Assembly (NCBI GenBank): GCA_947504725.1
Contig: CANNHN010000011.1
Location: forward strand, 1-64,000
Direction: 5' to 3'
DNA from: Bacteroidota bacterium
GTDB taxonomy: Bacteria > Bacteroidota > Bacteroidia > 2-12-FULL-35-15
DNA length: 64,000 nt
Positions 43,118 through 52,720 of the stretch are shown here, in pieces. The notes under the pieces were generated by a model, which had not been told where the DNA came from, did not search any database, and worked only from the letters and a program-made list of their open reading frames with translations. A program made the translations under genes and the position numbers. How positions within the stretch are numbered: position 1 is the first letter of the stretch; each line of letters starts with the position of its first letter.

Positions 43118-43693
43118 ATGAAAAACGAAGAAAAACATTTAACACAAGAAGAAAGTCTGAGAATCATTCATAAAATGATTTCTGCAGCAAAAAATGATGT
43201 AAAATCAGATGCGTTCATCTTCTTGCTTTGGGGATGGTTAGTATTTGTTGCTAGTATTTCACAATTCATATTAATAAATATGAATTGTGAATGGAATTCA
43301 ATTCCTTGGATGTTAATGCCAATTGGAGGAGTAATTACAGCAATTTATGCTTTTAGAACAAGTAAAAAAGAAAAAGTAAAAACACATGTCTCCGAATTTT
43401 TAAAATATACTTGGATAGCTTTTGGCGCAGCCATGGGAGTAATCATGTTTTTTCACGAACGGGGTGCTTCGCAAATTCTTCCAATAATTATGACATTGTA
43501 TGGTATTGGTCTTTTTATTTCAGGAGGAGCATTAAAATTTACTCCTCTTATTTTAGGCGGAATATTCTGTTGGCTTTGCGCAATAGCTGCTTTTAAAATA
43601 GAAGGGATTTATCAATTGTTAATTATTGCAACTGCAGTTTTTGGAGGATACATTGTTCCAGGATATTTATTACAAATGAACAATAAAAAATAA
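43118..43693 (+). CDS. Polytopic membrane protein, hypothetical
   Basis: A 191-residue integral membrane protein with a Lys/Glu-rich cytoplasmic N-terminus (about 1-30, EEKHLTQEESLRIIHKMISAAKNDV). Five or six membrane segments follow: about 31-52, 62-80, 95-115, 120-138, 140-158 and 163-182. No signal peptide. The N-terminal amphipathic helix and the next-door winged-helix gene suggest a membrane sensor or partner of the regulator. No family function can be named. Confidence 0.75.
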   Translation: MKNEEKHLTQEESLRIIHKMISAAKNDVKSDAFIFLLWGWLVFVASISQFILINMNCEWNSIPWMLMPIGGVITAIYAFRTSKKEKVKTHVSEFLKYTWIAFGAAMGVIMFFHERGASQILPIIMTLYGIGLFISGGALKFTPLILGGIFCWLCAIAAFKIEGIYQLLIIATAVFGGYIVPGYLLQMNNKK

Positions 43694-43735
43694 AATAATT
43701 CGAATAAATATTTCGAATAATATAAATGCTCACAC

Positions 43736-44023
43736 ATGTTTAACGACTTAGATCCATTATTACATTCACAATTACGCTTATCAGTAATGAGTTTATTGAT
43801 AAGTGTAAAGGAAGCAGATTTTAGTTTCCTTAAAGAAAAAACAGGATCAACTGCAGGAAACTTAAGTGTGCAAATAAGTAAATTAGCTGAAGCTGATTAC
43901 ATTACCGTAAAAAAAACATTCAAAGACAATTACCCACAAACTAGTTGTATGATTACTAAAAAAGGCATTAAAGCATTTGAAGTATATGTAGAGACAATAC
44001 AAGCATACATAAAAAAGAATTGA
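43736..44023 (+). CDS. Small winged-helix transcriptional regulator
   Basis: A 95-residue DNA-binding protein: LDPLLHSQLRLSVMSLLISVKEADFSFLKEKTGSTAGNLSVQISKLAEADYITVKKTFKDNYPQTSC is the N-terminal winged-helix core. The recognition helix is in TAGNLSVQISKLAE (about 45-58), and the wing is KTFKDNYPQTSCMITKKG. It belongs to the one-domain MarR/ArsR-like group with no ligand domain. It lies 42 bases after the membrane protein and 96 bases before the 2TM protein. The order membrane protein, HTH, 2TM protein suggests local control of these genes or of the nearby receptors. Confidence 0.88.
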   Translation: MFNDLDPLLHSQLRLSVMSLLISVKEADFSFLKEKTGSTAGNLSVQISKLAEADYITVKKTFKDNYPQTSCMITKKGIKAFEVYVETIQAYIKKN

Positions 44024-44119
44024 AAAAATTAAAAACGGTTAATTCAGAGATTTGTCGATTAAGCGCTATTCAAAATTAACCTAATCAACACAATTAACTT
44101 AATTAATATAAATCAAAAA

Positions 44120-44419
44120 ATGGAAAACAGAGACGAACAATTATGGATCATCGCTAAAAAACGAGCAGGATTTAAAAAACAATTAGCTTCATACATTATC
44201 GTGAATGGCTTTTTGTGGGCAATGTGGTATTTCACGCAAGGCCATCATGAAATAGATAACATCACAATTGATGGAGGTGATGGATTTCCTTGGCCTATTT
44301 GGCCTGCGCTAGGTTGGGGAATAGGTTTGGCATTTAGCTATTATGGAGCATATCATAGCGATAAAGAAACGGATACTATGAAAGAGTTTCAAAAATTAAA
44401 AGACAAAGAAGGGAAATAA
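44120..44419 (+). CDS. 2TM domain-containing protein
   Basis: A 99-residue membrane protein of the 2TM family: the signature KKRAGFKKQLASYIIVNGFLWAMWYFT is followed by a short polar loop, a second segment FPWPIWPALGWGIGLAFSYYGAYH (about 55-78) and a charged tail KETDTMKEFQKLKDKEGK. In other bacteria this domain precedes histidine kinases, but here it stands alone. It ends seven bases before the stop of the convergent receptor gene. Confidence 0.85.
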   Translation: MENRDEQLWIIAKKRAGFKKQLASYIIVNGFLWAMWYFTQGHHEIDNITIDGGDGFPWPIWPALGWGIGLAFSYYGAYHSDKETDTMKEFQKLKDKEGK

Positions 44420-44425
44420 TTTTCC

Positions 44426-46855
44426 TTAAAACGTAAGAACATATTGCAAAGCAGTTGTTCGAGGTGATTCAATTTTCATTGGTCGAAGTGAATAGTCAAC
44501 ATTAAAAATGTTGCTGCAGACCAATGAAATTTTTTGTTTCTTGCTTGCCTGATAACTTAATCTTGCATCAAAAACATGAAAACCATTATGGCTTTCCCAA
44601 TAATCAATTGCTTTTAAATCATCTACAAAAGTCAATGCTTCTGTTAGTTCTTCCAAATCCTCAAATGCTTTATCTATGTTTTGCATTTTGCTGTAAAAAC
44701 GGTAGCTAAAGCCAATTCCGATTTTATAAATTCTGAATTCAATATCTCCTTTCACTAAATGCTTAAAACGATATTTTAAAATATTATTTGTAGTATCCAT
44801 GCTACTATTTTTATAGGTCAAAGGTTTTCCTGCACCACCAAATGCACTATCAACAGCATATACATTATCAGGAGTTAAGGTTATAGGTTCAACATACGTG
44901 TAACCTAACAAGGCAGCTACTCCAAATTTTTTATTTTTCTCATCCGAAGAAATCACCATAGACATATCGACCCCTCTTACTTGTGAATTACCAGTATTTA
45001 CAAATTTGAATCCTAATAATGCAATTGAGGGTTGCCATTGACCAAACAAATATTCAATAGTATTTTCATATCTCTGATAAAAACCAGCAATATCAAAATA
45101 ACCCATTATGCCACCAAGCTTAAATCCCTGTTTTAAACCAATCTCAAAATTTGTACTAGTTTCTGGCTTTAAATCAGGATTCGGAAAAACGCCAAACAAT
45201 CCTGCTTTTGTAGAAATATATCGCTCCGTAATTGTAGGATATCTAAATCCTTGTCCGTAAGATGTTCTAACATATGTAGCTTTTAATACTTGCAAACTTG
45301 CCCCAGCACGATAAATGGGTGCTACAACACTATTAAAATCGTTCATCTTAAAATATTCATATCTAAATCCACCAGAAATATTTAAGATATTCCAGAATTT
45401 TTTATCTATTTGTGCATACCCACTTGCATTCACAATTTTATTATTTGGAGAACCACTTGAAATATAAAGTTGAGCATGTGAATTAGACATACTACCAACA
45501 ACTCCACCTGTAAACGTAAAGTCTAAATTTTTAAATATTCGTTGTAACTGATACTCTCCATAATAAAGTGTTCCTGAATTCGATTGATTGTTTGAGATTT
45601 CATTATCCGAATGAAAAATACGAGATACTAAACTATGGCTAATTCCATTTCCTTTGTTAAATTTAATGAAGGGGTCGAGATTAAATAATTTTTGATTTTG
45701 TAAAAAAACGGCCCCAGGATATCCTTTGTATAACCCTAAAGAATCATCACTCCACGCCAACACCATGTTTGTCTTGTTTAACATCCCGTTTCCATTTATA
45801 CCATAACTTAATCCTGGATATTTTTTAGAACGATACCTCAAATTAAAATTCAAGCGTCCTCTTGTTTCTTGCATATCTTTATTCGAATACGTTGGAATTT
45901 CGCCAACAACACTCTGAGCAAATGCAGGAACTGGAGCTTGAGGAGGAGGAGGACCAATATAACCTTGATCAATATTAAAATTTCCACCAATTACAAAATC
46001 TAAATTCTTTTTCACTATTCGAGAATGCAAAAAATTAAGATTGGTAAATCCTGGGATTGATTCGTTGTACCAATTAACTGCTGGCTTTTTAGGCAGACTA
46101 TAATTTCCAACAGAATAATTGATGGAAGTTTTTGGTTTATCACGCGGATATGCACTTCTAACATTAATAACTCCGCTCAATGCAGACGAACCATACAAAA
46201 CGGAAGAAGCACCTTTAATAATTTCAATTTGTTCTATGTTTTCAACCGGAATATAACTCCATTCTGGTCGGCCAGCATCACCACTTAAAAGAGGGATTCC
46301 ATCTACTACAATAGCAACTCTACTTCCAACACCAAAAGTGAATCCACTACCTCCTCTAATTTGTGGATCGTTATCTATAATGGTTAATCCAGGAACTTGT
46401 TCTAGCGCTGTTTCAACACTAGTAGTATTTCTATTGTTAATTAAACTGGGTTTGATAACTTCCATTGAAACGGTCATCTCTTCTAATTTCTGATCAAACT
46501 TACCTGATGACACTACTATTGTTTCTAAGAATTTAGTTGATGTAAGAAGGTTAATATTTTTTTCAGTAATTCCGTTTGATTGAATATGAACCGAAAAAGT
46601 ATCATTTAAGGAACCCACAAAAACACAAAAAAGTTGGTGAGAACCGGTATCAAGAACCATCGAATAATTTCCATCAATATCAGAAACAGTTCCTTTAGAC
46701 AAATTGTTTACTGCACGAATAGTTGCCCCTGGAAGATACTCTTTTGAAGCATCGTCAATTATCTTCCCTTTTAGAACTCCTGTTTGTTGTGCAGAAACCG
46801 AGCTAATAAAAAGAATTGATAAAAAGAGTTGGAGAAGTGATTTCTGATATTGCAT
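44426..46855 (-). CDS. TonB-dependent receptor, second of the locus
   Basis: An 809-residue outer-membrane receptor. Signal peptide 1-22. A carboxypeptidase-regulatory-like domain follows at about 25-110 (GVLKGKIIDDASKEYLPGATIRAVNN). The plug is at about 120-235 (VETALEQVPGLTIIDNDPQIRGGSGFTFG, VAIVVDGIPLL, IIKGASSVLYGSSALSGVINV). The C-terminal barrel ends ESPRTTALQYVLTF with a terminal aromatic. The ligand is unknown. It lies 58 bases after a T9SS-exported protein gene on the same strand, with an imperfect hairpin between. Confidence 0.93.
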   Translation of the reverse strand: MQYQKSLLQLFLSILFISSVSAQQTGVLKGKIIDDASKEYLPGATIRAVNNLSKGTVSDIDGNYSMVLDTGSHQLFCVFVGSLNDTFSVHIQSNGITEKNINLLTSTKFLETIVVSSGKFDQKLEEMTVSMEVIKPSLINNRNTTSVETALEQVPGLTIIDNDPQIRGGSGFTFGVGSRVAIVVDGIPLLSGDAGRPEWSYIPVENIEQIEIIKGASSVLYGSSALSGVINVRSAYPRDKPKTSINYSVGNYSLPKKPAVNWYNESIPGFTNLNFLHSRIVKKNLDFVIGGNFNIDQGYIGPPPPQAPVPAFAQSVVGEIPTYSNKDMQETRGRLNFNLRYRSKKYPGLSYGINGNGMLNKTNMVLAWSDDSLGLYKGYPGAVFLQNQKLFNLDPFIKFNKGNGISHSLVSRIFHSDNEISNNQSNSGTLYYGEYQLQRIFKNLDFTFTGGVVGSMSNSHAQLYISSGSPNNKIVNASGYAQIDKKFWNILNISGGFRYEYFKMNDFNSVVAPIYRAGASLQVLKATYVRTSYGQGFRYPTITERYISTKAGLFGVFPNPDLKPETSTNFEIGLKQGFKLGGIMGYFDIAGFYQRYENTIEYLFGQWQPSIALLGFKFVNTGNSQVRGVDMSMVISSDEKNKKFGVAALLGYTYVEPITLTPDNVYAVDSAFGGAGKPLTYKNSSMDTTNNILKYRFKHLVKGDIEFRIYKIGIGFSYRFYSKMQNIDKAFEDLEELTEALTFVDDLKAIDYWESHNGFHVFDARLSYQASKKQKISLVCSNIFNVDYSLRPMKIESPRTTALQYVLTF

Positions 46856-46866
46856 CTAAAAAAATA

Positions 46867-46898
46867 AAAAACCCTGACAAAATTTCGTCAAGGTTTTT
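46867..46898 (-). terminator. Hairpin between T9SS protein and receptor genes
   Basis: AAAAACCCTGAC pairs with GTCAAGGTTTTT (one mismatch) across eight bases, then T. It would end transcripts from the upstream gene partly or wholly; the receptor could still be read in part from it. Confidence 0.65.
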
Positions 46899-46913
46899 TT
46901 ATTTAATCTATAA

Positions 46914-47888
46914 TTACTTAATGAATAGTTTACCTGATTTCTGAATTTCAGCTCCAATCAATTGATATAAATACAATCCTGAATTCAACTCAGAAACATT
47001 AATTGAGTTTAATTGTGAATTGGCTAACACCTTTGTAGAAACCATTTTTCCAGTTAAATCATATACAGAAAGAACTGTTTTCGAGTTCATCATTTTAATA
47101 AAATCAACATATATTGTTTTATCATTAGCGTAAACACTTGCATTGTTTTCATTATACAAATCCTGAACTGAAGCACCTGAAGGATAAACAACTGATAAAT
47201 CATCTAACCACAATTTACTTCCAGCTGTTGAAGTCAATTGATCATTTGAAGCTGTTGTATTGATCATAATATAAGAAGGAGTGCTAGCTGAAACATAATT
47301 AAACGCTACTGCAAAACGTGTCCAAGAAGCAATATTAGCTGCAGGAGTTAAAAACAATGCATCTGCAATTTTATTAACAGATGAATCAGGATGATACGAA
47401 CTTGCTGTTTCAGGATCGTAATAATTTCCTGTATGTAAAATTGCTCTTACTTTACCAATTTCAGAACTACCGCCTTGAGTATATTTATACCAACCCACCA
47501 AACTATCTGGACGACCAACAAATGACATACGTCTAATATCTGTACCTGTAGCACCCTCCATTGTTCCAATATAACCATCTGCTTTGTTTGTCGTTGGTGC
47601 ATTAACTATTCCAGTTGTAACAGAGCCATTAACTACTGCAATAACAAATGTTTTCGTTTCCATGCGAACTGAATATGCGCCTCCGTGAAAGGTAGTTGCA
47701 TCTCTGTAACAAGTTTGCGGACCACTGGTTGCCCAATCAGTTCCTGTTTTATTTGAATTAAAGAAGGTTGGCTCTTCCGATGCAGCACCAACATTTTCCC
47801 ACAATTCAAAATCTCCGTTTTGAATCGTAGTTTGAGCAAATAAACTAGCGCTAAGGGCAATTGATAGTAGAGTAAGTGTTTTCTTCAT
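46914..47888 (-). CDS. Secreted PCMD-like protein with T9SS sorting domain
   Basis: A 324-residue exported protein. Signal peptide 1-19. The mature part starts TIQNGDFELWENVGAAS, the pattern of the PCMD (putative carbohydrate metabolism) beta-sandwich. It goes on to DGYIGTMEG, DSLVGWYKYTQG and GSKLWLDDLSVVYPSG near 235-250, typical for such jelly-roll folds. The C-terminal 70 residues (NDKTIYVDFIKMMNSKT to SGKLFIK) are a type A sorting domain. Its position before the TonB-dependent receptor suggests a surface partner of it. A TATATTTG box lies just upstream at about 47918. Confidence 0.82.
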   Translation of the reverse strand: MKKTLTLLSIALSASLFAQTTIQNGDFELWENVGAASEEPTFFNSNKTGTDWATSGPQTCYRDATTFHGGAYSVRMETKTFVIAVVNGSVTTGIVNAPTTNKADGYIGTMEGATGTDIRRMSFVGRPDSLVGWYKYTQGGSSEIGKVRAILHTGNYYDPETASSYHPDSSVNKIADALFLTPAANIASWTRFAVAFNYVSASTPSYIMINTTASNDQLTSTAGSKLWLDDLSVVYPSGASVQDLYNENNASVYANDKTIYVDFIKMMNSKTVLSVYDLTGKMVSTKVLANSQLNSINVSELNSGLYLYQLIGAEIQKSGKLFIK

Positions 47889-47937
47889 TGGGAATTTTTT
47901 TTAGTTTCTATAACAAATATAAACCTTTTTTGACAAT

Positions 47938-49875
47938 CTATATACTCTCCTTTTCAACCCAATCGCCATGCTTTTTAATCAATTCTATCAATGCATCCAC
48001 AGCTTTTTCTGAATTCACATTTCGCTCCACCACTTCTCTCCCTTTGTATAAAGTAATTTTATCAATACCAGTTCCTACATAACCGTAATCGGCATCGGCC
48101 ATTTCACCAGGACCGTTTACAATACAACCCATAATTCCGATTTTTATTCCTTTTAAATGATCTGTTCTGTTACGAATTTTTGCTGTTGTTTCTTGCAAAT
48201 CAAATAATGTTCTTCCGCATGACGGACAAGAAATATATTCTGTTTTAGAAATACGTGTCCGCGTTGCTTGTAAAATTCCGAAAGCAGTTGCATTTACATT
48301 TTTCGGGGAAGTGCAGTTGTTTTGATAAATCCAAATACCATCTCCGAATCCATCTAAAAACAATGCACCAAAATCGGTGGATGCATGCAACTGAAATTTC
48401 TCTTCTAATAAACTAGAGTAATTTCTTTTTACGATAACTGGAATTTCATTTTTAGTTTTAAGAAACTCAACAAACATTCTCCGCTGCTCTGCCATTCCGT
48501 GTTCATTGGATGTTTCAAATACTAAAACAAAAGGGTTGGAAGGTTGGAAGGTTGAAAACTGAAGTACGTCATTAATTGTAATTGATACAAAATTTAATGA
48601 TTCTGATTTTTTATCTGAATTTTCAAAATCAGCCCATTTAAATAATGGATAACTTCTTGTTTTATCTTTTAAATTATTCCATGCGTTTGCATTATATATT
48701 AATCCTAATGTTCCGGGAATTTGAAAATCTACTGTATTATCTCCAACAAAAACATAATCACACGCTTGATCTGTTAAATTCCATTTATCGAGTGGAACAG
48801 AATAATTATATCCAACTGCAAAAAGTGAAGCTGCTGTGATTTTTTGTTTTTCAGAAAAATCGGCAATTACTCTTGGTACATTGTGCCCTCCAATATTTCC
48901 AACTTCTTTTGAAACTCGTTTTGCGAAATCGTAAGGAGAATATGGAAGTTTAATTATTTCAGGAATTGCTTTATGCGAACCTCTTTTTGAGTAGCGTTCT
49001 ACCAAGTTCTTTGCAACTGGAATTTCAAATTCAGGGTCTTCCGTTAATGAAACACGAACAGTATCACCAATTCCGTCCTCTAACAAAGTTCCAATTCCAA
49101 CAGCTGATTTTATTCTGCCATCTTCTCCTTCTCCAGCTTCAGTAACGCCTAAGTGCAACGGATAATTCATATTCAATTCTTGCATCTTTACAATCAACAA
49201 TCGATAAGCTTGCACCATCACTTGTGGATTACTAGCTTTCATCGACAAAACAATGTTGTAATAATTGTGATCTTCGCAAATCCGTAAAAACTCCAAAGCA
49301 CTTTCTACCATTCCTAATGGTGTATCACCATATCGACTCAAAATTCGGTCACTCAAAGAACCATGATTCGTTCCAATACGCATTGCTGTTCCGTACTCCT
49401 TACAAATTTTTACCAACGGTGTAAATCGTTTTCGGATACGATCCAATTCTTCTACATATGTTGCATCTGTATATTCAATGTTTTCAAATTTCTTTTTGTC
49501 CGCATAGTTTCCCGGATTCACTCGCACCTTTTCAATTATTCGCGCAGCTAATTCAGCTGCATTAGGAGTAAAATGAATATCCGCAATTAAAGGAGTATTA
49601 TAACCACGCTTCTTTAATTCTTTTTTTATTTCTTCTAAATTTTGGGCTTCTTTTAAACTTGGTGCAGTAATTCTTACATACTCACAACCAGCATCAATCA
49701 TTCGGATACTTTGCTCAACAGTTGCAATCGTATTCATTGTATCCGTAGTCGTCATCGATTGAATTCGAATAGGATTATCTCCACCCAAAGGCACATCACC
49801 AATGTTTACTACACGTGTTTTGTATCTTGAATATTGAGTAAGACTATTGCAATAAAGTTTAGTATTCATAAGCAT
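47938..49875 (-). CDS. ispG: 4-hydroxy-3-methylbut-2-en-1-yl diphosphate synthase, long three-domain form
   Basis: A 645-residue [4Fe-4S] enzyme of the MEP isoprenoid pathway that reduces methylerythritol cyclodiphosphate to HMBPP. The TIM-barrel part (about 20-290) has IRIQSMTTTDTMNT and HLGVTEAGEGEDGRIKSA. The C-terminal cluster domain has SCPSCGRTLFDL and IGIMGCIVNGPGEMADADYGYVG, giving three Cys ligands. E. coli IspG is 372 residues; the extra part between, about 290-560, is the insert domain known in plants, Chlamydia and Bacteroidota. Starts at 49875 and 49869 are both possible. Confidence 0.96.
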   Translation of the reverse strand: MLMNTKLYCNSLTQYSRYKTRVVNIGDVPLGGDNPIRIQSMTTTDTMNTIATVEQSIRMIDAGCEYVRITAPSLKEAQNLEEIKKELKKRGYNTPLIADIHFTPNAAELAARIIEKVRVNPGNYADKKKFENIEYTDATYVEELDRIRKRFTPLVKICKEYGTAMRIGTNHGSLSDRILSRYGDTPLGMVESALEFLRICEDHNYYNIVLSMKASNPQVMVQAYRLLIVKMQELNMNYPLHLGVTEAGEGEDGRIKSAVGIGTLLEDGIGDTVRVSLTEDPEFEIPVAKNLVERYSKRGSHKAIPEIIKLPYSPYDFAKRVSKEVGNIGGHNVPRVIADFSEKQKITAASLFAVGYNYSVPLDKWNLTDQACDYVFVGDNTVDFQIPGTLGLIYNANAWNNLKDKTRSYPLFKWADFENSDKKSESLNFVSITINDVLQFSTFQPSNPFVLVFETSNEHGMAEQRRMFVEFLKTKNEIPVIVKRNYSSLLEEKFQLHASTDFGALFLDGFGDGIWIYQNNCTSPKNVNATAFGILQATRTRISKTEYISCPSCGRTLFDLQETTAKIRNRTDHLKGIKIGIMGCIVNGPGEMADADYGYVGTGIDKITLYKGREVVERNVNSEKAVDALIELIKKHGDWVEKESI

Positions 49876-49981
49876 TTGATTGAGACATTCCGAAAGAATC
49901 TTTTCGGGACAAATTTACGAGAAATGCCACAAAGTATCTTATATTTTTTGTATTTTTGAATAGATAAAAACTACTCCCCAA

Positions 49982-51307
49982 ATGAAAAAATATTACTCTT
50001 TTATAGCTATTGCTATTGTATTCGTTTGCTTCTCAAACTCTGCAAAATCAGCTTGCACAGCCAACTTCACTTCTACAAATATAGCTAACGCATACAATTT
50101 TACAGATGCTTCATCTAGCACTTCAGGCAGTATTGTTACTTGGTTATGGAACTTCGGTGACCTTTCTGCTCCTAGTACATTACAGAATCCAACTCATACC
50201 TATACCGTTTGTGGTGTTTACAATGTATCGTTAACAATTGCAACAAGTTTGTTTTGCACTAATACATACTCTACTACTATTACAGTGAATAGTGGAATGA
50301 CTGGATCATTCACATCAACAGTTGACACGACAACAGGAATCGCTGTATTTACAGGTTCGCCAATTGGATTAGACATTGATTATTCTTGGGATTTTGGAGA
50401 TGGGAATACTGGAACTGGAGCACTTGCAACGAATACATACGCAACATCTGGAACTTATTATGCCTGTTTAACTGTTTCCGATACTGGTGGAATTTGCACA
50501 AACACATATTGTGATAGCGTAGTAGTTTATATTTCTACACCATCTTGTAGTTCTACTTTTACATATACGGATAATGGCTCAGGAAATTTAACATTTCAAG
50601 TTGCTCCCGTTGTAATAACAAATACATATAGTTGGGATTATGGTGATGGCACAACAGGAACTCTACCTCTATCACTTCATACGTATGCTACAGCTGGAAC
50701 ATATTATGTTTGTTTAACCACAACCGATCCGCTCACATCGTGTACAAGTACTTTTTGTGATAGTGTTTTGGCTGCAGGAACAGGTGGTGTGTGCAATGTT
50801 ACTTTTACTTATTTAGACGTGAACGGAATCGTTGCGTTTACAGTTATTCCTCCTTCATTAACGAGTACTTATTCTTGGACTTTTGGAGATAGTAATACTG
50901 GAACAGGCGCTGTAACATCAAACACGTATGCAGTAGAAGGAAATTATTACGTTTGTGTAACGATGGTTGATGCATTTAATTCGTGTACTGATACTTTTTG
51001 TGATTCTATTGTAACGAATATTACGGGTATTGGAATATTAGAAAACGAAAACAATAATTTTAATTTAGTTGTATTTCCAAATCCCGCAAACGAACAAGTA
51101 ACCGTCTCTTATGAATTAAATCAATCGTCACAAATGAATATTGAATTATTCGACATCATAGGAAATGTAATTTCAGCAACTTCTATTTCAAAATCTTCAG
51201 GAAAACATCAAACTGCTATTAATATCGAACACCTTAATCAAGGTGCATATTTAATAAAATTGAGCTCCGAAAATGGCAATTCTAGCAAATTAATCATCAA
51301 AAATTAG
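49982..51307 (+). CDS. Four-PKD-domain secreted protein with T9SS sorting domain
   Basis: A 441-residue exported protein. Signal peptide 1-23 (YSFIAIAIVFVCFSNSAKSA). Four PKD domains of about 80 residues follow, with cores WLWNFGD, YSWDFGDGNTG, YSWDYGDGTTG and YSWTFGDSNTG. Each carries paired cysteines, as in YYACLTVSDTGGICTNTYCDS, likely disulfides. The C-terminus (VFPNPANEQVTVSYELN to SKLIIKN, about 365-441) is a type A sorting domain. No catalytic motif. A paralogue starts 188 bases further on; a terminator separates them. A TATTTTTG box at about 49951-49958 may be the -7 element. Confidence 0.92.
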   Translation: MKKYYSFIAIAIVFVCFSNSAKSACTANFTSTNIANAYNFTDASSSTSGSIVTWLWNFGDLSAPSTLQNPTHTYTVCGVYNVSLTIATSLFCTNTYSTTITVNSGMTGSFTSTVDTTTGIAVFTGSPIGLDIDYSWDFGDGNTGTGALATNTYATSGTYYACLTVSDTGGICTNTYCDSVVVYISTPSCSSTFTYTDNGSGNLTFQVAPVVITNTYSWDYGDGTTGTLPLSLHTYATAGTYYVCLTTTDPLTSCTSTFCDSVLAAGTGGVCNVTFTYLDVNGIVAFTVIPPSLTSTYSWTFGDSNTGTGAVTSNTYAVEGNYYVCVTMVDAFNSCTDTFCDSIVTNITGIGILENENNNFNLVVFPNPANEQVTVSYELNQSSQMNIELFDIIGNVISATSISKSSGKHQTAINIEHLNQGAYLIKLSSENGNSSKLIIKN

Positions 51308-51324
51308 ATACTTTTTACATCTTG

Positions 51325-51360
51325 AAAAAGGGTAATTATTTAACTATAATTACCCTTTTT
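51325..51360 (+). terminator. Terminator between the PKD paralogues
   Basis: AAAAAGGGTAATTAT and its exact complement ATAATTACCCTTTTT flank six bases, 18 bases after the stop. Confidence 0.85.
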
Positions 51361-51494
51361 TATTGACAAATATGAGATATTATACAATTTGGATACGTAA
51401 GATTTTAGGATTTTGATTTTATTCCTCGATAAGAGTGTTGCACATTTGTATCATCAAATTAGAAATACACTTAAACAACTAAAAATTAAATATC

Positions 51495-52670
51495 ATGAAA
51501 ACACTTACAAAAAAGAAACAAACAATGCTTTCCAAAATTACAAAAGCATTATTTTTAGGAGCCTTTATTTTTATGGGCTTTAATTCAAAAGCACAATGCA
51601 CCGCTTCATTTATGCCATTCGATTCAGTTGGATATGGCTACTTCTGGAACACTTCATCAGGAACAGGCTTAACTAGTTCTTGGGATTTTGGTGACGGAAC
51701 CTTTGCAACTGGAACAGGAGATATCACTCACTTATATTCTACTCCTGGAACATATTATGTTTGCTTAACTGTTACAGATTTTTTAGCAACATGTACAGAT
51801 ACCTATTGTGATTCAATAACAATTGGAACTGCTTCATCAGGAGCTTGCATGGGTGTTGTAAATGCAAATTTTACATCAACTGAAACTACGGGTTCAGTTA
51901 CGTTCGCGAATACTCCTTCTGGTTCTAGTCCAGTTTATTTCTGGGATTTTGGTGATGGGTCTAACAGCTCTGTGGCAGGAAGCACATCACATACATATGC
52001 TGCTAACGGAACGTATTTAGTTTGTTTAACTGTTTACGAAACTGGAACTGGAACGGATTCTTGTCAATATTGCAATTACGTTACTGTAAGTGGAATTACT
52101 GGTTGCACTGCTGCAATGTATGTAGTTCAAGACTCTTCAAACTTGTATAACTACTTTGTATATTACACTACTACTACTTCTCCAGCCACTACTACTTACT
52201 TCTGGGATTTTGGTGATGGAACAACCTCTACACTTCCTTACCCTTCACATACGTATGCAACCACTTCACCAGTTGTTTTGTGTTTGACTATAACTGATGG
52301 TGCACTTTGTACAATCACGATGTGTGATTCAATCACTCCAGGAATGATGATGTCAAGTGTATTTACGATTAACGTTGTTAATCCACTAAGTGTAAATGAG
52401 GAAGTATCACCAATTTCTTTATTAGAAAATTATCCAAATCCATTTAGCGATAACACGACTATTAGTTATGCAATTACTAAAGAGGCAAATGTATCCATTT
52501 CAATTGTTGATCTTTTGGGAAATACAGTTGCTGAACTAGAAAGCGGAAATAAAGCAAGTGGCGAATATTCTACAACATGGAATGCTGAAAATGTTGCAGA
52601 AGGAATGTATTTACTTCAATTGAAAGTGAATAATAATATCAAAACTAAAAAGATTGTAGTTAGTAAATAA
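51495..52670 (+). CDS. Three-PKD-domain secreted protein with T9SS sorting domain
   Basis: A 391-residue exported protein, paralogous to the preceding one. The signal peptide lies at about 12-33 (SKITKALFLGAFIFMGFNSKAQ); the ATG at 51525 is an alternative start. Three PKD domains have cores SSWDFGDGTFATG, FWDFGDGSNSS and FWDFGDGTTST, with conserved Cys pairs such as YVCLTVTDFLATCTDTYCDS. The C-terminus (YPNPFSDNTTISYAIT to KKIVVSK) is a type A sorting domain. No enzyme motif is visible; a structural or adhesive role is likely. Confidence 0.92.
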   Translation: MKTLTKKKQTMLSKITKALFLGAFIFMGFNSKAQCTASFMPFDSVGYGYFWNTSSGTGLTSSWDFGDGTFATGTGDITHLYSTPGTYYVCLTVTDFLATCTDTYCDSITIGTASSGACMGVVNANFTSTETTGSVTFANTPSGSSPVYFWDFGDGSNSSVAGSTSHTYAANGTYLVCLTVYETGTGTDSCQYCNYVTVSGITGCTAAMYVVQDSSNLYNYFVYYTTTTSPATTTYFWDFGDGTTSTLPYPSHTYATTSPVVLCLTITDGALCTITMCDSITPGMMMSSVFTINVVNPLSVNEEVSPISLLENYPNPFSDNTTISYAITKEANVSISIVDLLGNTVAELESGNKASGEYSTTWNAENVAEGMYLLQLKVNNNIKTKKIVVSK

Positions 52671-52693
52671 GTTCAGTTTGTTTAGAGGGAAAG

Positions 52694-52720
52694 CCTGCCA
52701 GAATATCGGCAGGTTTTTTT
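52694..52720 (+). terminator. Terminator after the second PKD protein
   Basis: CCTGCC pairs with GGCAGG across eight bases and is followed by seven T. Its T-run overlaps the stop of the convergent transporter gene. Confidence 0.7.
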
